Under the pieces are notes generated by a model. The model saw only the letters and a program-made list of their open reading frames with translations, was not told the origin of the DNA and searched no databases. A DNA stretch of 18,240 nucleotides from Candidatus Thiodiazotropha taylori (GTDB lineage Bacteria; Pseudomonadota; Gammaproteobacteria; Chromatiales; Chromatiaceae), in contig JAHRHW010000036.1 in the NCBI GenBank assembly GCA_019100305.1, positions 1 to 18,240 of the forward strand. Direction: 5' to 3'. Within the stretch, counting starts at the first letter, position 1, and each line of letters begins with the position of its first letter. Positions 8,656 to 15,938 of this stretch are shown piece by piece. Position numbers and translations under genes: made by a program.

Positions 8656-10095
8656 CTACTCAGTGGCCTCCCTGCCCAGCAGGTAGGTGATCTCGGCCAG
8701 GTGCAGGGCCTGGTCATGTTTGGCGCGATAGTGGTTGGCTCTTACCAAGGCATCCATCAGATTGGCTTCGATCACTTTTTCGGTCTTTACTGCACCGGTC
8801 TGGTAGGCCCGGCTGCTCAGATCCCGATTCTCCCGGGCAGTCTCAACGGCACTCTGGGTGATCTCGATCTGCTGTTTTGCCGCGTTTGTCTGCAGGAACA
8901 GATGCTTGATCTGGGTAGCCAGACTCTCATTGAGCAATAGTCGCTGTTGCTCCTTCTGATCACGCCCCACCCGGGCTGCGGAGACCCGGTGTTGTGTCCG
9001 ACCGCCTTCAAACAGTTTCAGTTTGACCCCGATGCCCAGGGTCCAGGAGTTCCGGTTGGCATCCGTATCGAGTCCACCATCCAGATCGTTGTCAAATCCA
9101 CCGACCGAGGCCATCAGTCCGACCATCGGGTAGTGATCGTTAGCTGCCTCTTCGATCTTCGCCTCATAGACATCGACTGCCAACTTCAGCTGTTGCGCCT
9201 GGGGATTGAAATCCAGTGCCTGCTCGACCAGGTTCTCCAGGGCATCCTGTGGAATGGTCACGGCATAGTCGGGATTCTCAAGACGAATCTCCGTTCGCCA
9301 ATCCAGGCCCATGGCAAACGCCAGGGCTGCCAGGGCCGAGGCATGTTTGGCGGCCAGTTCAGCCTGGGTCGCTGAAGCGAGGGTGTAGGCCAGCTTGCTC
9401 TGCAGCAGATCCAGCTTGTTGACGGAATTCGAGCCGCCATCGTAGAACGCCTGGGTGATATCCCGTAATGCCTCAAAGGAAATGGAGATCTCCTCGGCGA
9501 GATCCTCCAACTGCTGGGTGTAGTGAGCCGCATAGAAATAGCGCTTCACATCCTGAACCACCTGCAGGTCGGTGCGTCGTACCTCCTGTGCGGCGATGTC
9601 CACCCCAAGTCTGGCCTGTTCGATCAGACTGGAGCGCTTGCCCCCGGTATAGAGGGGGTAGTTCATATCCAGAGAATAGAGGGTGGTGTCCCGTCCCAGG
9701 ATATCGATCTCCTGGGCTGGCACGTCCACTGGCGGCAGCATACCCGGCATCAGATCGAAACGCTGTGCGGGGTACTCAAAATTGGCGTTTTCGTCCCGCC
9801 TTTGGAAGCTGGCATTCAGACTGAGGCTCGGCCAGTAGGCTGACTTGGCCTGTTGGTACTGCTCCTCGGCGATCTGCATGGATTGTTGGGAGATGGTCCT
9901 CAGACGATTGTTTTCCAAGGCCACGGCAATCGCCTGATCCAGATCATAGGCTTTGGCGGAAGATTCCGCAGTCGCGAGTGTGGGAAAAACAACCAGAAAA
10001 GCGGCGCTGAAGAGACTTGCCACAGTGAGTGTGAGTCTTTTTTTCAGCCGTTCATGGGGATCCAACGAGTGCTTCAGTAACGGCTCGATAGTCAT
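8656..10095 (-). CDS. TolC-like outer-membrane efflux protein
   Basis: This 479-residue protein has a signal sequence ending near residue 43 (TLATA|ES). Two outer-membrane efflux protein (OEP) repeats follow. The first starts at YDLDQAIAVALENN (~50) and includes AKSAYWPSLSLNASF and LDMNYPLYTGGKRSSLIEQA. The second includes ANDHYPMVGLMASVGG (~313) and LGIGVKLKLFEGGRTQHRVSAA (~350-371). The C-terminal AYQTGAVKTEKVIEANL is typical of TolC-family coiled coils. The ATG at 10095 has AGAGG five bases upstream. It leads the putative operon with the PhnD-like and GGDEF-EAL genes, 22 bases before the first binding protein. No membrane-fusion protein or inner-membrane pump is encoded in the window, so its partner must be elsewhere. 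It could serve c-di-GMP-controlled export or adhesin release; that is speculation. Its sequence is G+C-richer than the binding-protein genes downstream. Confidence 0.93.
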   Translation of the reverse strand: MTIEPLLKHSLDPHERLKKRLTLTVASLFSAAFLVVFPTLATAESSAKAYDLDQAIAVALENNRLRTISQQSMQIAEEQYQQAKSAYWPSLSLNASFQRRDENANFEYPAQRFDLMPGMLPPVDVPAQEIDILGRDTTLYSLDMNYPLYTGGKRSSLIEQARLGVDIAAQEVRRTDLQVVQDVKRYFYAAHYTQQLEDLAEEISISFEALRDITQAFYDGGSNSVNKLDLLQSKLAYTLASATQAELAAKHASALAALAFAMGLDWRTEIRLENPDYAVTIPQDALENLVEQALDFNPQAQQLKLAVDVYEAKIEEAANDHYPMVGLMASVGGFDNDLDGGLDTDANRNSWTLGIGVKLKLFEGGRTQHRVSAARVGRDQKEQQRLLLNESLATQIKHLFLQTNAAKQQIEITQSAVETARENRDLSSRAYQTGAVKTEKVIEANLMDALVRANHYRAKHDQALHLAEITYLLGREATE

Positions 10096-10204
10096 GATGG
10101 CCTCTGCTTGGCGTCAGGTTCCGTCATGAACTCAGAACGCACGTAGCGTCTACAGATTAAAAAAGCGGCAACCCCCTGATTCCATAGGCTCCCTTGCATC
10201 TAGC

Positions 10205-10235
10205 AGTATAATATAACCATGCTTAATTATCACAA
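10205..10235 (-). promoter_or_regulatory. Possible sigma70-type promoter of the tolC-like/PhnD/GGDEF operon
   Basis: On the minus strand TTGTGA (10235-10230) and TATACT (10210-10205) are separated by 19 bases, about 110 bases upstream of the TolC-like ATG. The -10 box is good; the spacing is longer than ideal and the -35 is imperfect. This is the strongest promoter-like sequence in the 297-base gap upstream of the operon. It is a pattern match only. Confidence 0.3.
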
Positions 10236-10317
10236 CAAATCATTGAATTCTTATACTTAATGTAGGGGGATTTAAAGGAGTTTCTGAAGTTACCCGTAAC
10301 GCTTCTCATTAACTAAG

Positions 10318-10329
10318 TTCAGGCCTGAA
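10318..10329. promoter_or_regulatory. Perfect 12-bp palindrome, operator-like
   Basis: TTCAGGCCTGAA is its own reverse complement. It lies between the XpaC-like stop and the putative promoter of the next operon, about 80 bases upstream of the proposed -35. A dimeric regulator could bind here. A chance palindrome of this length is possible but uncommon. Confidence 0.25.
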
Positions 10330-10350
10330 TTTGGTAATCTTTAGAATAAA

Positions 10351-10367
10351 ATAAGTAGTCTACTTAT
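10351..10367 (-). terminator. 8-bp inverted repeat with T-rich tail: weak terminator or operator
   Basis: ATAAGTAG and CTACTTAT surround one base. On the minus strand the repeat is followed directly by TTTATTC, 25 bases past the XpaC-like stop. This fits a weak, AT-stemmed intrinsic terminator for the TelA operon. Its perfect symmetry, together with the adjacent ATATCGATAT palindrome at 10366-10375, also fits a protein-binding site. The stem has few G-C pairs, so efficient termination is doubtful. Confidence 0.35.
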
Positions 10368-10392
10368 ATCGATATCGGGTAAGTCTTTAACA

Positions 10393-11013
10393 TCAGAGCG
10401 GCAACCACTCCTTGCCCTTGGCAAATGTCTGATCCAGAAACGCCCCCTGTATCCTGATCTTTTCAATATCCTGGTTCAGCGCGTCGTGTAAGGTTTGATT
10501 CAAGGTTGTTTCAAGCTTATTCAGTTGCTCAATCAGCAGCTCCCTGGCTGTTTTATTATCCTTAAGGGGATGGAATCGGGCGAAGGCCGGTGGTAGTTCA
10601 AGATAAGGAATGAGCAAATCCGGCAGATGGTGGGTTGCGGTCTGGTGAATATCGTGCACCACTTTGTCATGAGGATCGAAGCGATCCAGTCGTTTCAACA
10701 GATCACTCAGCACCAACCATACCCGGCTCAATGCATCAGCCGCCGGTGCTGATAGATGCGCTATGGCATGATCGATAAACTGCTCTGCCGCCTTCATCTC
10801 ATCCTCCTTGAGAAGTTGGCTATCGAGATGCATGTCAACCTGCTTGGGTGCCAAACGGTAACCGACCGCATAGAGGCCCAATACGATCAAATACCAATAG
10901 TCATCAATGAGCCCCAGAAAGAAGAGCCCGACGCCCGCAAGCGCCAGGGTTGAACCCAGAATATTTGCCGTACTGTAGAGATAGAACAGCCAGGATCGAG
11001 TACGTCGCTTCAT
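10393..11013 (-). CDS. XpaC-like small membrane protein of the TelA operon
   Basis: This 206-residue protein has two hydrophobic segments at ~11-34 and ~37-52. A soluble, helix-rich C-terminal part follows, with a long amphipathic region around residues 75-190 (for example LIEQLNKLETTLNQTLHDAL). The arrangement and the neighbourhood match the family annotated as 5-bromo-4-chloroindolyl phosphate hydrolysis protein (XpaC), which commonly accompanies TelA. I see no phosphatase active-site motif and would not infer that reaction. The ATG lies eight bases after the stop of the VWA lipoprotein gene, with a weak ribosome-binding site, so translation may depend on the upstream gene. It is the last gene of the four-gene operon. 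Family call moderate; function unknown. Confidence 0.7.
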   Translation of the reverse strand: MKRRTRSWLFYLYSTANILGSTLALAGVGLFFLGLIDDYWYLIVLGLYAVGYRLAPKQVDMHLDSQLLKEDEMKAAEQFIDHAIAHLSAPAADALSRVWLVLSDLLKRLDRFDPHDKVVHDIHQTATHHLPDLLIPYLELPPAFARFHPLKDNKTARELLIEQLNKLETTLNQTLHDALNQDIEKIRIQGAFLDQTFAKGKEWLPL

Positions 11014-11021
11014 TGCTGATA

Positions 11022-12578
11022 CTACTGATAACCGCGAATCTTCTTGAAGACCTGGGAGAGACTGTGCTTGGTCGAATCGAAGGCCCTGCCGCCGGTCAGA
11101 TGCGCCAGTTTCTCCATCTCCTGTTTATCGGCACCGCCAAAGATTATGGGAAAGGTAGGTATCCCGGCATAATCGTCATGGTTCTGTCGATAGAGATCGC
11201 GGAACCCCCCGTAGCTGAGACCCTGGGTGTTCGCCCCGTCGGACAATAGTGCGATGGAGTAGAAACGGTCGCTATCCTGTGCCCTCGCCGTTTTGGCCAG
11301 TCCATAGGCGGAGTCCAGTGCTGAGTAGATAGCCGTGCCCCCATTGGCTACCAGCTGATTGATCTCATTTCGCAACTGCTGCAGCACCGGATCGTTGCCG
11401 ATCCCTGACTCGATATCATAGGTCTGGCTCGCCATCGGTTGACTGCTGAAGGGCAGAATAATCACCTGCTCCCTGGCCCGAAAACGGGCAAACTTCCCGG
11501 TGATCGACTGATCGCCACCCGCCAGGTTGTGCATCGCCTGTTTCAACTGTTGAAGATTATCACCCCGCATGGAACCGGAGAGGTCGAGCACGAAGATTGA
11601 GGTGGAGGGCGCCCGCTGTTTATCCAGATAGGTCATCAAAATCTGATCCACGGTCTCGACCTTGCCGGGAAAGGGGAGCTCAAGCACCACCGCGTCGGGA
11701 AAACGTTTGTCGAGAGCCACGCCGGGTATCACCGGTCGCCGGGCAGTCTCTGACATCAGCCGCTGTTGCACTGGCTGCTGTTTGAAGTAGTCGATCAGCT
11801 TGCTGAATGCCTGCTGCTTCGCTTTGTTCAGTAGCAATAACGGATAGTCGGCGGTAATCACACCCTCTGGCGGGTAGATCAGACAGAGCGGCTCCCGCAG
11901 TTGACCCGATTCATTTAAGCCAATCAACACACTCTCATAGTTGAAGATGGCATCCACCTGGTGCTGTTCGGCGACAAACTTATCCGCCAGCCAACCGGAA
12001 GAGCCGGCAGTCAGTTTATGGCCACGGGCAAAACCACTCATGGCTTCATTATCGATCATATCCGGCTGCAGGGTCTCACCACCCGCCAGAGCACTCTGCA
12101 CGCCGACCGTGGAGGAGAAGCCGCTGTTGGAGGAGGCTGGATTGGTCATTGCGTAGGTCAATTCACCCTGCGCCGCCTTGTCGGAGAACTCCTTCCAGGA
12201 GACCTGGGCGTTGTCGCACCAGCCCCAGCGGTCAGCAACACTCTTCTTCACCCCCGCCACCACTGGCGACAACATGATCTTCTCGGAACCGTGGATGAAC
12301 TTCTGATTGGCCCGCCCCTCCAGCAGGGAGAGATACTTGGCATGGCTGAACCAGCCCATGTCGTAGTGGGCGCCCGACGCCAGAGTCTCCGCACCGTCCA
12401 GCGTGCCGGTGAAATGAAACTCGATCTCCACACCGGTTTCCCGTTTGATCTCATCCAGCATCGGCTTGATGTCTTTGAGTTCCGATCCGGCCAGAATGGA
12501 AACCTGCTCCACCGGACCTGAACAGCCGTTAAGCAATAGACTGAAAACAACAGATAGCAGCGTAAGATAGGCTTTCAT
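11022..12578 (-). CDS. Lipoprotein with solute-binding domain fused to a von Willebrand A domain
   Basis: This 518-residue protein has a short lipoprotein signal with Cys19 (LLLNGC). Residues ~25-300 look like an extracellular solute-binding domain (VSILAGSELKDIKPMLDEI near the start, TYAMTNPASSNSGFSS at ~141, VDAIFNYESVLIGL at ~208). Residues ~325-515 are a VWA domain with an intact metal-ion (MIDAS) site: DLSGS at 332-336, Thr415 in ANGGTAIY and Asp447 in LLSDGAN. VWA domains mediate Mg-dependent protein contacts. Here the domain would lie in the periplasm or at the outer membrane, attached by lipid. The ATG overlaps the TelA stop (TGATG, 12580-12576), so the two are coupled. The organisation suggests a periplasmic ligand- or protein-recognition component working with cytoplasmic TelA. 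The actual substrate is unknown. Confidence 0.88.
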   Translation of the reverse strand: MKAYLTLLSVVFSLLLNGCSGPVEQVSILAGSELKDIKPMLDEIKRETGVEIEFHFTGTLDGAETLASGAHYDMGWFSHAKYLSLLEGRANQKFIHGSEKIMLSPVVAGVKKSVADRWGWCDNAQVSWKEFSDKAAQGELTYAMTNPASSNSGFSSTVGVQSALAGGETLQPDMIDNEAMSGFARGHKLTAGSSGWLADKFVAEQHQVDAIFNYESVLIGLNESGQLREPLCLIYPPEGVITADYPLLLLNKAKQQAFSKLIDYFKQQPVQQRLMSETARRPVIPGVALDKRFPDAVVLELPFPGKVETVDQILMTYLDKQRAPSTSIFVLDLSGSMRGDNLQQLKQAMHNLAGGDQSITGKFARFRAREQVIILPFSSQPMASQTYDIESGIGNDPVLQQLRNEINQLVANGGTAIYSALDSAYGLAKTARAQDSDRFYSIALLSDGANTQGLSYGGFRDLYRQNHDDYAGIPTFPIIFGGADKQEMEKLAHLTGGRAFDSTKHSLSQVFKKIRGYQ

Positions 12579-13798
12579 CAGTTCTCTCCGATCGACAGCA
12601 GGTCTTGCGATCTTTCACCGATGCTTTTGGTCTCTTCAGCCCGCACCTTGTCCACATAGGTCTTGGCCTTGTCCACGGCTGTGGTGAGGGTATCCACCGA
12701 CTGCTTCATGTTATCCAGGGCCTTGATCTTATAGTTGGCCATCTCATCCATGCTCACATAGATATCCTCAAAGGCCCGCTCCAGGGCGCCGATATCGACC
12801 ATCGCCGAGGAGGCCTGGGCATGGATATCACTCGACTGCTGGCGAAGCTGCCTGGCGGTTCCCTCGATCAGATCGCTGGTGGTCTTGTTCATGGCGGTAA
12901 CCTGGTCGAGCACCAGCTTCTGATTGTTCAACGCCTGAGCGACCATCACAGCGGTACGCAGGGCACTCACGGTGGTGGTGGTGGCCCGGTCCACACCCTT
13001 GATCAGTTCCAGGTTGTTCTTTCTCACCATATCCAGTGCCAGATAGCCCTGGATAGCCACCGCCAACTGGGTGAGGATGTCCTGATTCTTCTGCCTTACA
13101 TAGAACAGCATCTCCTCGCGCACCACCCTGGCCTTCTCCGGATGCTGACCCTCGATCTCCGCCAGCCGGGCTTCCAGTTCACTATCGATCTGTTTGCCCA
13201 GATAGACATACTGTTCCATGCGACCCATGGTCTCCCAAAGCTTGGTCTTTTCGATTTCCACCGCTGCATTGTCCTTGCGCAGCTCATCCTGGCCGTTATA
13301 GAGGGACTGCAGGATCTGTTGAATATGGGTTTGAGCACTTTGATACTGACGGAAGTAACCGGTCAGCTTGTTGCCCAGAGGAATGAAACCTAATAGCTTA
13401 CGGGGACTCAGCAGATCACCCTTTTTCGACGGATCCAGCCCCTCAACCGTCTCCCGCAGATTGATCAGGGAGGCGGCCACCGGAGAGCGGTCACCGAAGA
13501 TGCCGTTCTCACCCATGCTGTTCACTGGACGATCAAGAAACCGGTTCGACATACTGGCGGCCTGCTTGATCTCTGCATTGCCCATGCTGTGAATCGATTC
13601 GACCTGTGCCTTGAATTCATCGCTCTGCACATCGCTGTTGAGGACCAGGTTGATGAACTCGTCAACCCGTTTGTTCAAAGCCTGCTTCTCTTCGTCTGTA
13701 ACCGGCACCATGGCGATCGCCTGCTCATGGGTCACTTCCCTGACCGGCTCGGGAGGTGTCAATGTCTGTGGTGGCTCCAGGGTTTCTACTTCACTCAT
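12578..13798 (-). CDS. telA: TelA/KlaA-family toxic-anion-resistance protein
   Basis: This 406-residue protein has no signal peptide and no TM helix. An acidic, Pro-rich N-terminus precedes a largely helical body. Family-like segments are VDEFINLVLN (~45), SIHSMGNAEIKQAASMSNRFLDRPV (~69-93), LLGFIPLGNKLTGYFRQYQSAQ (~133-154), MLFYVRQKNQDILTQLAVAIQGYLALD (~230-256) and NNLELIKGVDRATTTTVSALRTAV (~260-283). Length and layout fit the toxic anion resistance (TelA/KlaA, PF05816) family. That family was named for plasmid tellurite resistance but is widespread in envelope-stress clusters. The ATG at 13798 has a GGAG ribosome-binding site; it starts 23 bases after the preceding gene and overlaps the VWA gene by one base. 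Tellurite resistance here is not shown. A general envelope or stress role is as likely. Confidence 0.92.
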   Translation of the reverse strand: MSEVETLEPPQTLTPPEPVREVTHEQAIAMVPVTDEEKQALNKRVDEFINLVLNSDVQSDEFKAQVESIHSMGNAEIKQAASMSNRFLDRPVNSMGENGIFGDRSPVAASLINLRETVEGLDPSKKGDLLSPRKLLGFIPLGNKLTGYFRQYQSAQTHIQQILQSLYNGQDELRKDNAAVEIEKTKLWETMGRMEQYVYLGKQIDSELEARLAEIEGQHPEKARVVREEMLFYVRQKNQDILTQLAVAIQGYLALDMVRKNNLELIKGVDRATTTTVSALRTAVMVAQALNNQKLVLDQVTAMNKTTSDLIEGTARQLRQQSSDIHAQASSAMVDIGALERAFEDIYVSMDEMANYKIKALDNMKQSVDTLTTAVDKAKTYVDKVRAEETKSIGERSQDLLSIGEN

Positions 13799-13821
13799 CG
13801 ATACTCTCCAAGTTTGATTGA

Positions 13822-14913
13822 TTAGTGTGCGCCGCCATAGTGATCCCGCTCGATGGTCTGTATCATCGACTCGATCACTTCATAACTGGGTGGTTCAATC
13901 ACGTTTACCAGGCTGGCTGGAACCTGCAGTTTGCGGGATTGGATGAAGCTGTCGAACCCCGCCCTGTCGCTGTTACGCCAGCCATGTTCGATCATCAAAC
14001 CTTGCAGGGTCGGGTCCGTGGTCAGTACCTGACCGAACTGCTCTCCTGGCTCGCTGAGCGCCACCAATACATGCTTGGTGTAGAGAGTCGGTTCTGGATA
14101 GAGCAGCCGCATATCCCCTCTCAGCTGACTCTGACTGGCCGCATAGAGATACTGGGCCTCATAGGCCATAACCATCGGCGCCTTACCGATCCCCATGATC
14201 AGATAGTCGTTGAAGGGAACGGCGGAACTGTGCTCCGTATAGCCCTGGCGGATGAACAGATTGGCCAACCGATCCACCAGTGCGTCGGCCTGCGTCGTGT
14301 TCTCCACAACCGCTTCATCGTTGAACAGATAGGAGGCCAGGGCGAGATACATGGCCGCAGAGTTGGAGCGGCGGATGTCGGTAGAGTTGATCAGAATCGA
14401 TTTTCGGGCCTGGTAACTCTCATTCTGTGGCAGATCGGTCCAGCGCTTACCCTGCTCGATGATTTCGAGCAGTTTCTTCATGTCGATCAGGTAGTAGATA
14501 TTGTCCCGCATCCTGGCGATGCCGTTGGCTTCGAGGATTTTGGCGATCGACTCCCAGGAGGCAACCACCATTGGCGTAAAGGCCACCTGGTAACTCTTGC
14601 GGGCCTGGTTCTCCCTGGAGATCTTCTCTGCAGCCGGCACACCGGCGGGAAAGGCAAAATCCCAGTTATTGAGATCGTGCCGGGTGGCGATTTCCCGGGA
14701 TCCGGACTTCTTCACCTCAACCTCGAGACCCTTGTTTGCAAAGGCTTCGATCACCCTTGGATCCTGAAAAAAGGCCAGCTTTTCCGAGCCGATCAACCCG
14801 CGCACGGTGACCTTGTTGAGCTGGCTCAACTGTTTATCGGCAGAAACATAGATAGCGGCAGCGACACCCACCACCAACAACCCTGTTAAAAGGGGACCGA
14901 CAATCTTTCTCAT
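13822..14913 (-). CDS. Membrane-anchored solute-binding-like protein, first gene of the TelA operon
   Basis: The ATG at 14913 is chosen because GGAG lies six bases upstream and it begins directly with a membrane anchor (MRKIVGPLLTGLLVVGVAAAIYV). The open frame continues to 14988 but encodes nothing signal-like. The resulting 363-residue protein has one N-terminal TM helix and a large outside domain. Segments such as VRGLIGSEKLAFFQDPRVIEAFANKG (~37-62), NNWDFAFPAG (~80) and PMVMAYEAQYLY (~235) resemble periplasmic extracellular solute-binding proteins. There is no lipobox Cys. It is 23 bases upstream of TelA. Together with the VWA lipoprotein, the operon carries two binding-protein-like domains but no transporter, which argues for sensing or scaffolding over uptake. 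I do not recognise a specific substrate. Confidence 0.82.
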   Translation of the reverse strand: MRKIVGPLLTGLLVVGVAAAIYVSADKQLSQLNKVTVRGLIGSEKLAFFQDPRVIEAFANKGLEVEVKKSGSREIATRHDLNNWDFAFPAGVPAAEKISRENQARKSYQVAFTPMVVASWESIAKILEANGIARMRDNIYYLIDMKKLLEIIEQGKRWTDLPQNESYQARKSILINSTDIRRSNSAAMYLALASYLFNDEAVVENTTQADALVDRLANLFIRQGYTEHSSAVPFNDYLIMGIGKAPMVMAYEAQYLYAASQSQLRGDMRLLYPEPTLYTKHVLVALSEPGEQFGQVLTTDPTLQGLMIEHGWRNSDRAGFDSFIQSRKLQVPASLVNVIEPPSYEVIESMIQTIERDHYGGAH

Positions 14914-15023
14914 CTCTACTCCAAAACCAACCGCTGAAGGCCAAACATCCCGCATACGGGCTGGTGATCCGGCCACAGGAGAGGCCAAACCTCGCCAGCA
15001 AAGGTGACTCCATATTACTAATT

Positions 15024-15036
15024 GAGTAGGTTACTC
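15024..15036. promoter_or_regulatory. Small palindrome GAGTAGGTTACTC upstream of the TelA operon
   Basis: Five-base arms surround GGT. A 12-base sequence overlapping it, TTGAGTAGGTTA (15022-15033), recurs exactly at 15826-15837, just upstream of the DUF1428 gene start. This could be a shared regulator site, but chance is not excluded because the second copy is only half symmetrical. Confidence 0.2.
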
Positions 15037-15230
15037 GAATATTGTTAAAGAGACGACGATCTGAGGGAGCTGTCATCGAATGGTAATTTTTCTGCAATAT
15101 TCCGTTCATATGAGCCATCGCCGCAAGCTTGTCGAGCAATCTGACAACTCACTCGATCTGACTGACCAGTTACACAGATTGCTAGATAGTTAATCCTGGA
15201 TGCCCATGTTCTTTCAACATACGAGGTAGA

Positions 15231-15336
15231 CAGACCTCTTAAACCGTATTCTCATCTGATATCGAGGAACGATTTCAATCCCAAGCCAAGGAAAGCACTC
15301 GCGCTTGTTGAATCTCACCTACTCCCATCTTGTCTC
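15231..15336 (+). repeat. Diverged intergenic repeat, left copy
   Basis: This segment aligns in the same orientation with 16377-16480. The best block is AGCCAAGGAAAGCACTC at 15284-15300, against 15 of 17 identical bases at 16431-16447. Flanking agreement includes GACCT...AAACCG near the left end and CTACTCCCAT / CTACCACCAT near the right. The copies bracket two small AT-rich genes. The element type is not recognised. Confidence 0.5.
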
Positions 15337-15461
15337 ACAATGCGTGTCTGAGTGGGGCTCATCTCGATTCGATTATGAATGAACCATAAGCTGCAAAACT
15401 CGCCTTTTATACGCCTAACCTCAATCGCACTCCATATCTTTTCAATTAATACGCTGGCATA

Positions 15462-15815
15462 TTATTCTTCAAGAATTATGTTAAAGCCACCATATATCAG
15501 TCGTTTACCATCAAATGGCATTGGATTTTGGTCCTCCTGCATTCTTGGGTCTTCCATAGTCTTCTGCCATGCTTCGTCTCTTACATTTTTTGATGGCCAG
15601 ACAACCCAAGAAAACACCACCGTTTCGTTAGCTTTACACTTTACTGACATTGGGAATGAAGTTACTTCACCATCAGGTATATCATCTCCCCACGTCTCAA
15701 CGACTTTCAGTGCGCCATAGTCCTTAAATACCGTTGCAGAAACTTTTGCATGAGCAATATATTCATCTTTTTTGTCACTAGGTACTGCTGCGATAAAACC
15801 ATCTACATAAGACAT
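15462..15815 (-). CDS. DUF1428 / YbaA-like protein
   Basis: This 117-residue cytoplasmic protein begins MSYVDGFIAAVPSDKKDEY and contains KDYGALKVVETWGDDIPDGEV, VVFSWVVWPSK, MEDPRM and MPFDGKRLIYGGFNIIL. This is the standard signature and full length of the DUF1428 (YbaA) family, a ferredoxin-like small fold of unknown function. The ATG at 15815 has an excellent GGAGAGG ribosome-binding site. The frame extends upstream to a TTG at 15917, but the conserved family start is this Met. It follows the four-helix membrane protein gene by 123 bases on the same strand and may share its transcript. Both genes are AT-rich relative to the TelA operon and lie between the two repeat copies, so acquisition as a unit is possible. 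Confidence 0.93.
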   Translation of the reverse strand: MSYVDGFIAAVPSDKKDEYIAHAKVSATVFKDYGALKVVETWGDDIPDGEVTSFPMSVKCKANETVVFSWVVWPSKNVRDEAWQKTMEDPRMQEDQNPMPFDGKRLIYGGFNIILEE

Positions 15816-15938
15816 TTTCCTCTCCTTGAGTAGGTTAATCTGATGATCTAATTTTGCGGCATATACTATTGTAGTAAAGGGTAGCCAAAGCGCAGCACAA
15901 GCTATCCCGACGCACAATTTCGAATAACACTTACCACC

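Larger units (their letters stand above)
14914..15461. other. Intergenic region upstream of the TelA operon
   Basis: These 548 bases contain no convincing gene. They hold a small palindrome, GAGTAGGTTACTC (15024-15036), about 110 bases upstream of the TelA-operon start. One copy of a diverged ~105-bp repeat lies at about 15231-15336. A lone attC-core-like heptamer is at 15413-15419. The promoter of the TelA operon should lie between the palindrome and 14930. I could not assign convincing -35/-10 boxes. Confidence 0.5.

Noticed and set aside
8634..8717. Upstream extension of the first PhnD-like gene
   Set aside because: It overlaps the TolC-like coding sequence, is Cys/Pro/Trp-rich and would bury the signal peptide that starts at 8633.
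12605..13393. A 262-codon plus-strand frame opposite telA
   Set aside because: The translated sequence is His/Gly/Leu-rich without domains. It mirrors the codon bias of telA on the other strand.
13825..14889. A 354-codon open frame on the plus strand
   Set aside because: It lies antisense to the membrane-anchored binding-protein gene, its product is low-complexity His/Gly/Leu-rich, and it matches no family. The minus-strand gene has a ribosome-binding site and a coherent operon position.
15413..15483. Possible attC site after the DUF1428 gene (GTTAGGC on the minus strand at 15419-15413, TTTAAC near 15483)
   Set aside because: The core heptamer is perfect, but the sequence between it and the upstream TAAC does not fold back on itself. 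It is probably chance.
15816..15917. Possible signal-peptide-bearing extension of the DUF1428 protein
   Set aside because: The hydrophobic stretch looks signal-like, but its start would be TTG. The family's conserved start is the Met at 15815, which has a strong GGAGAGG site.
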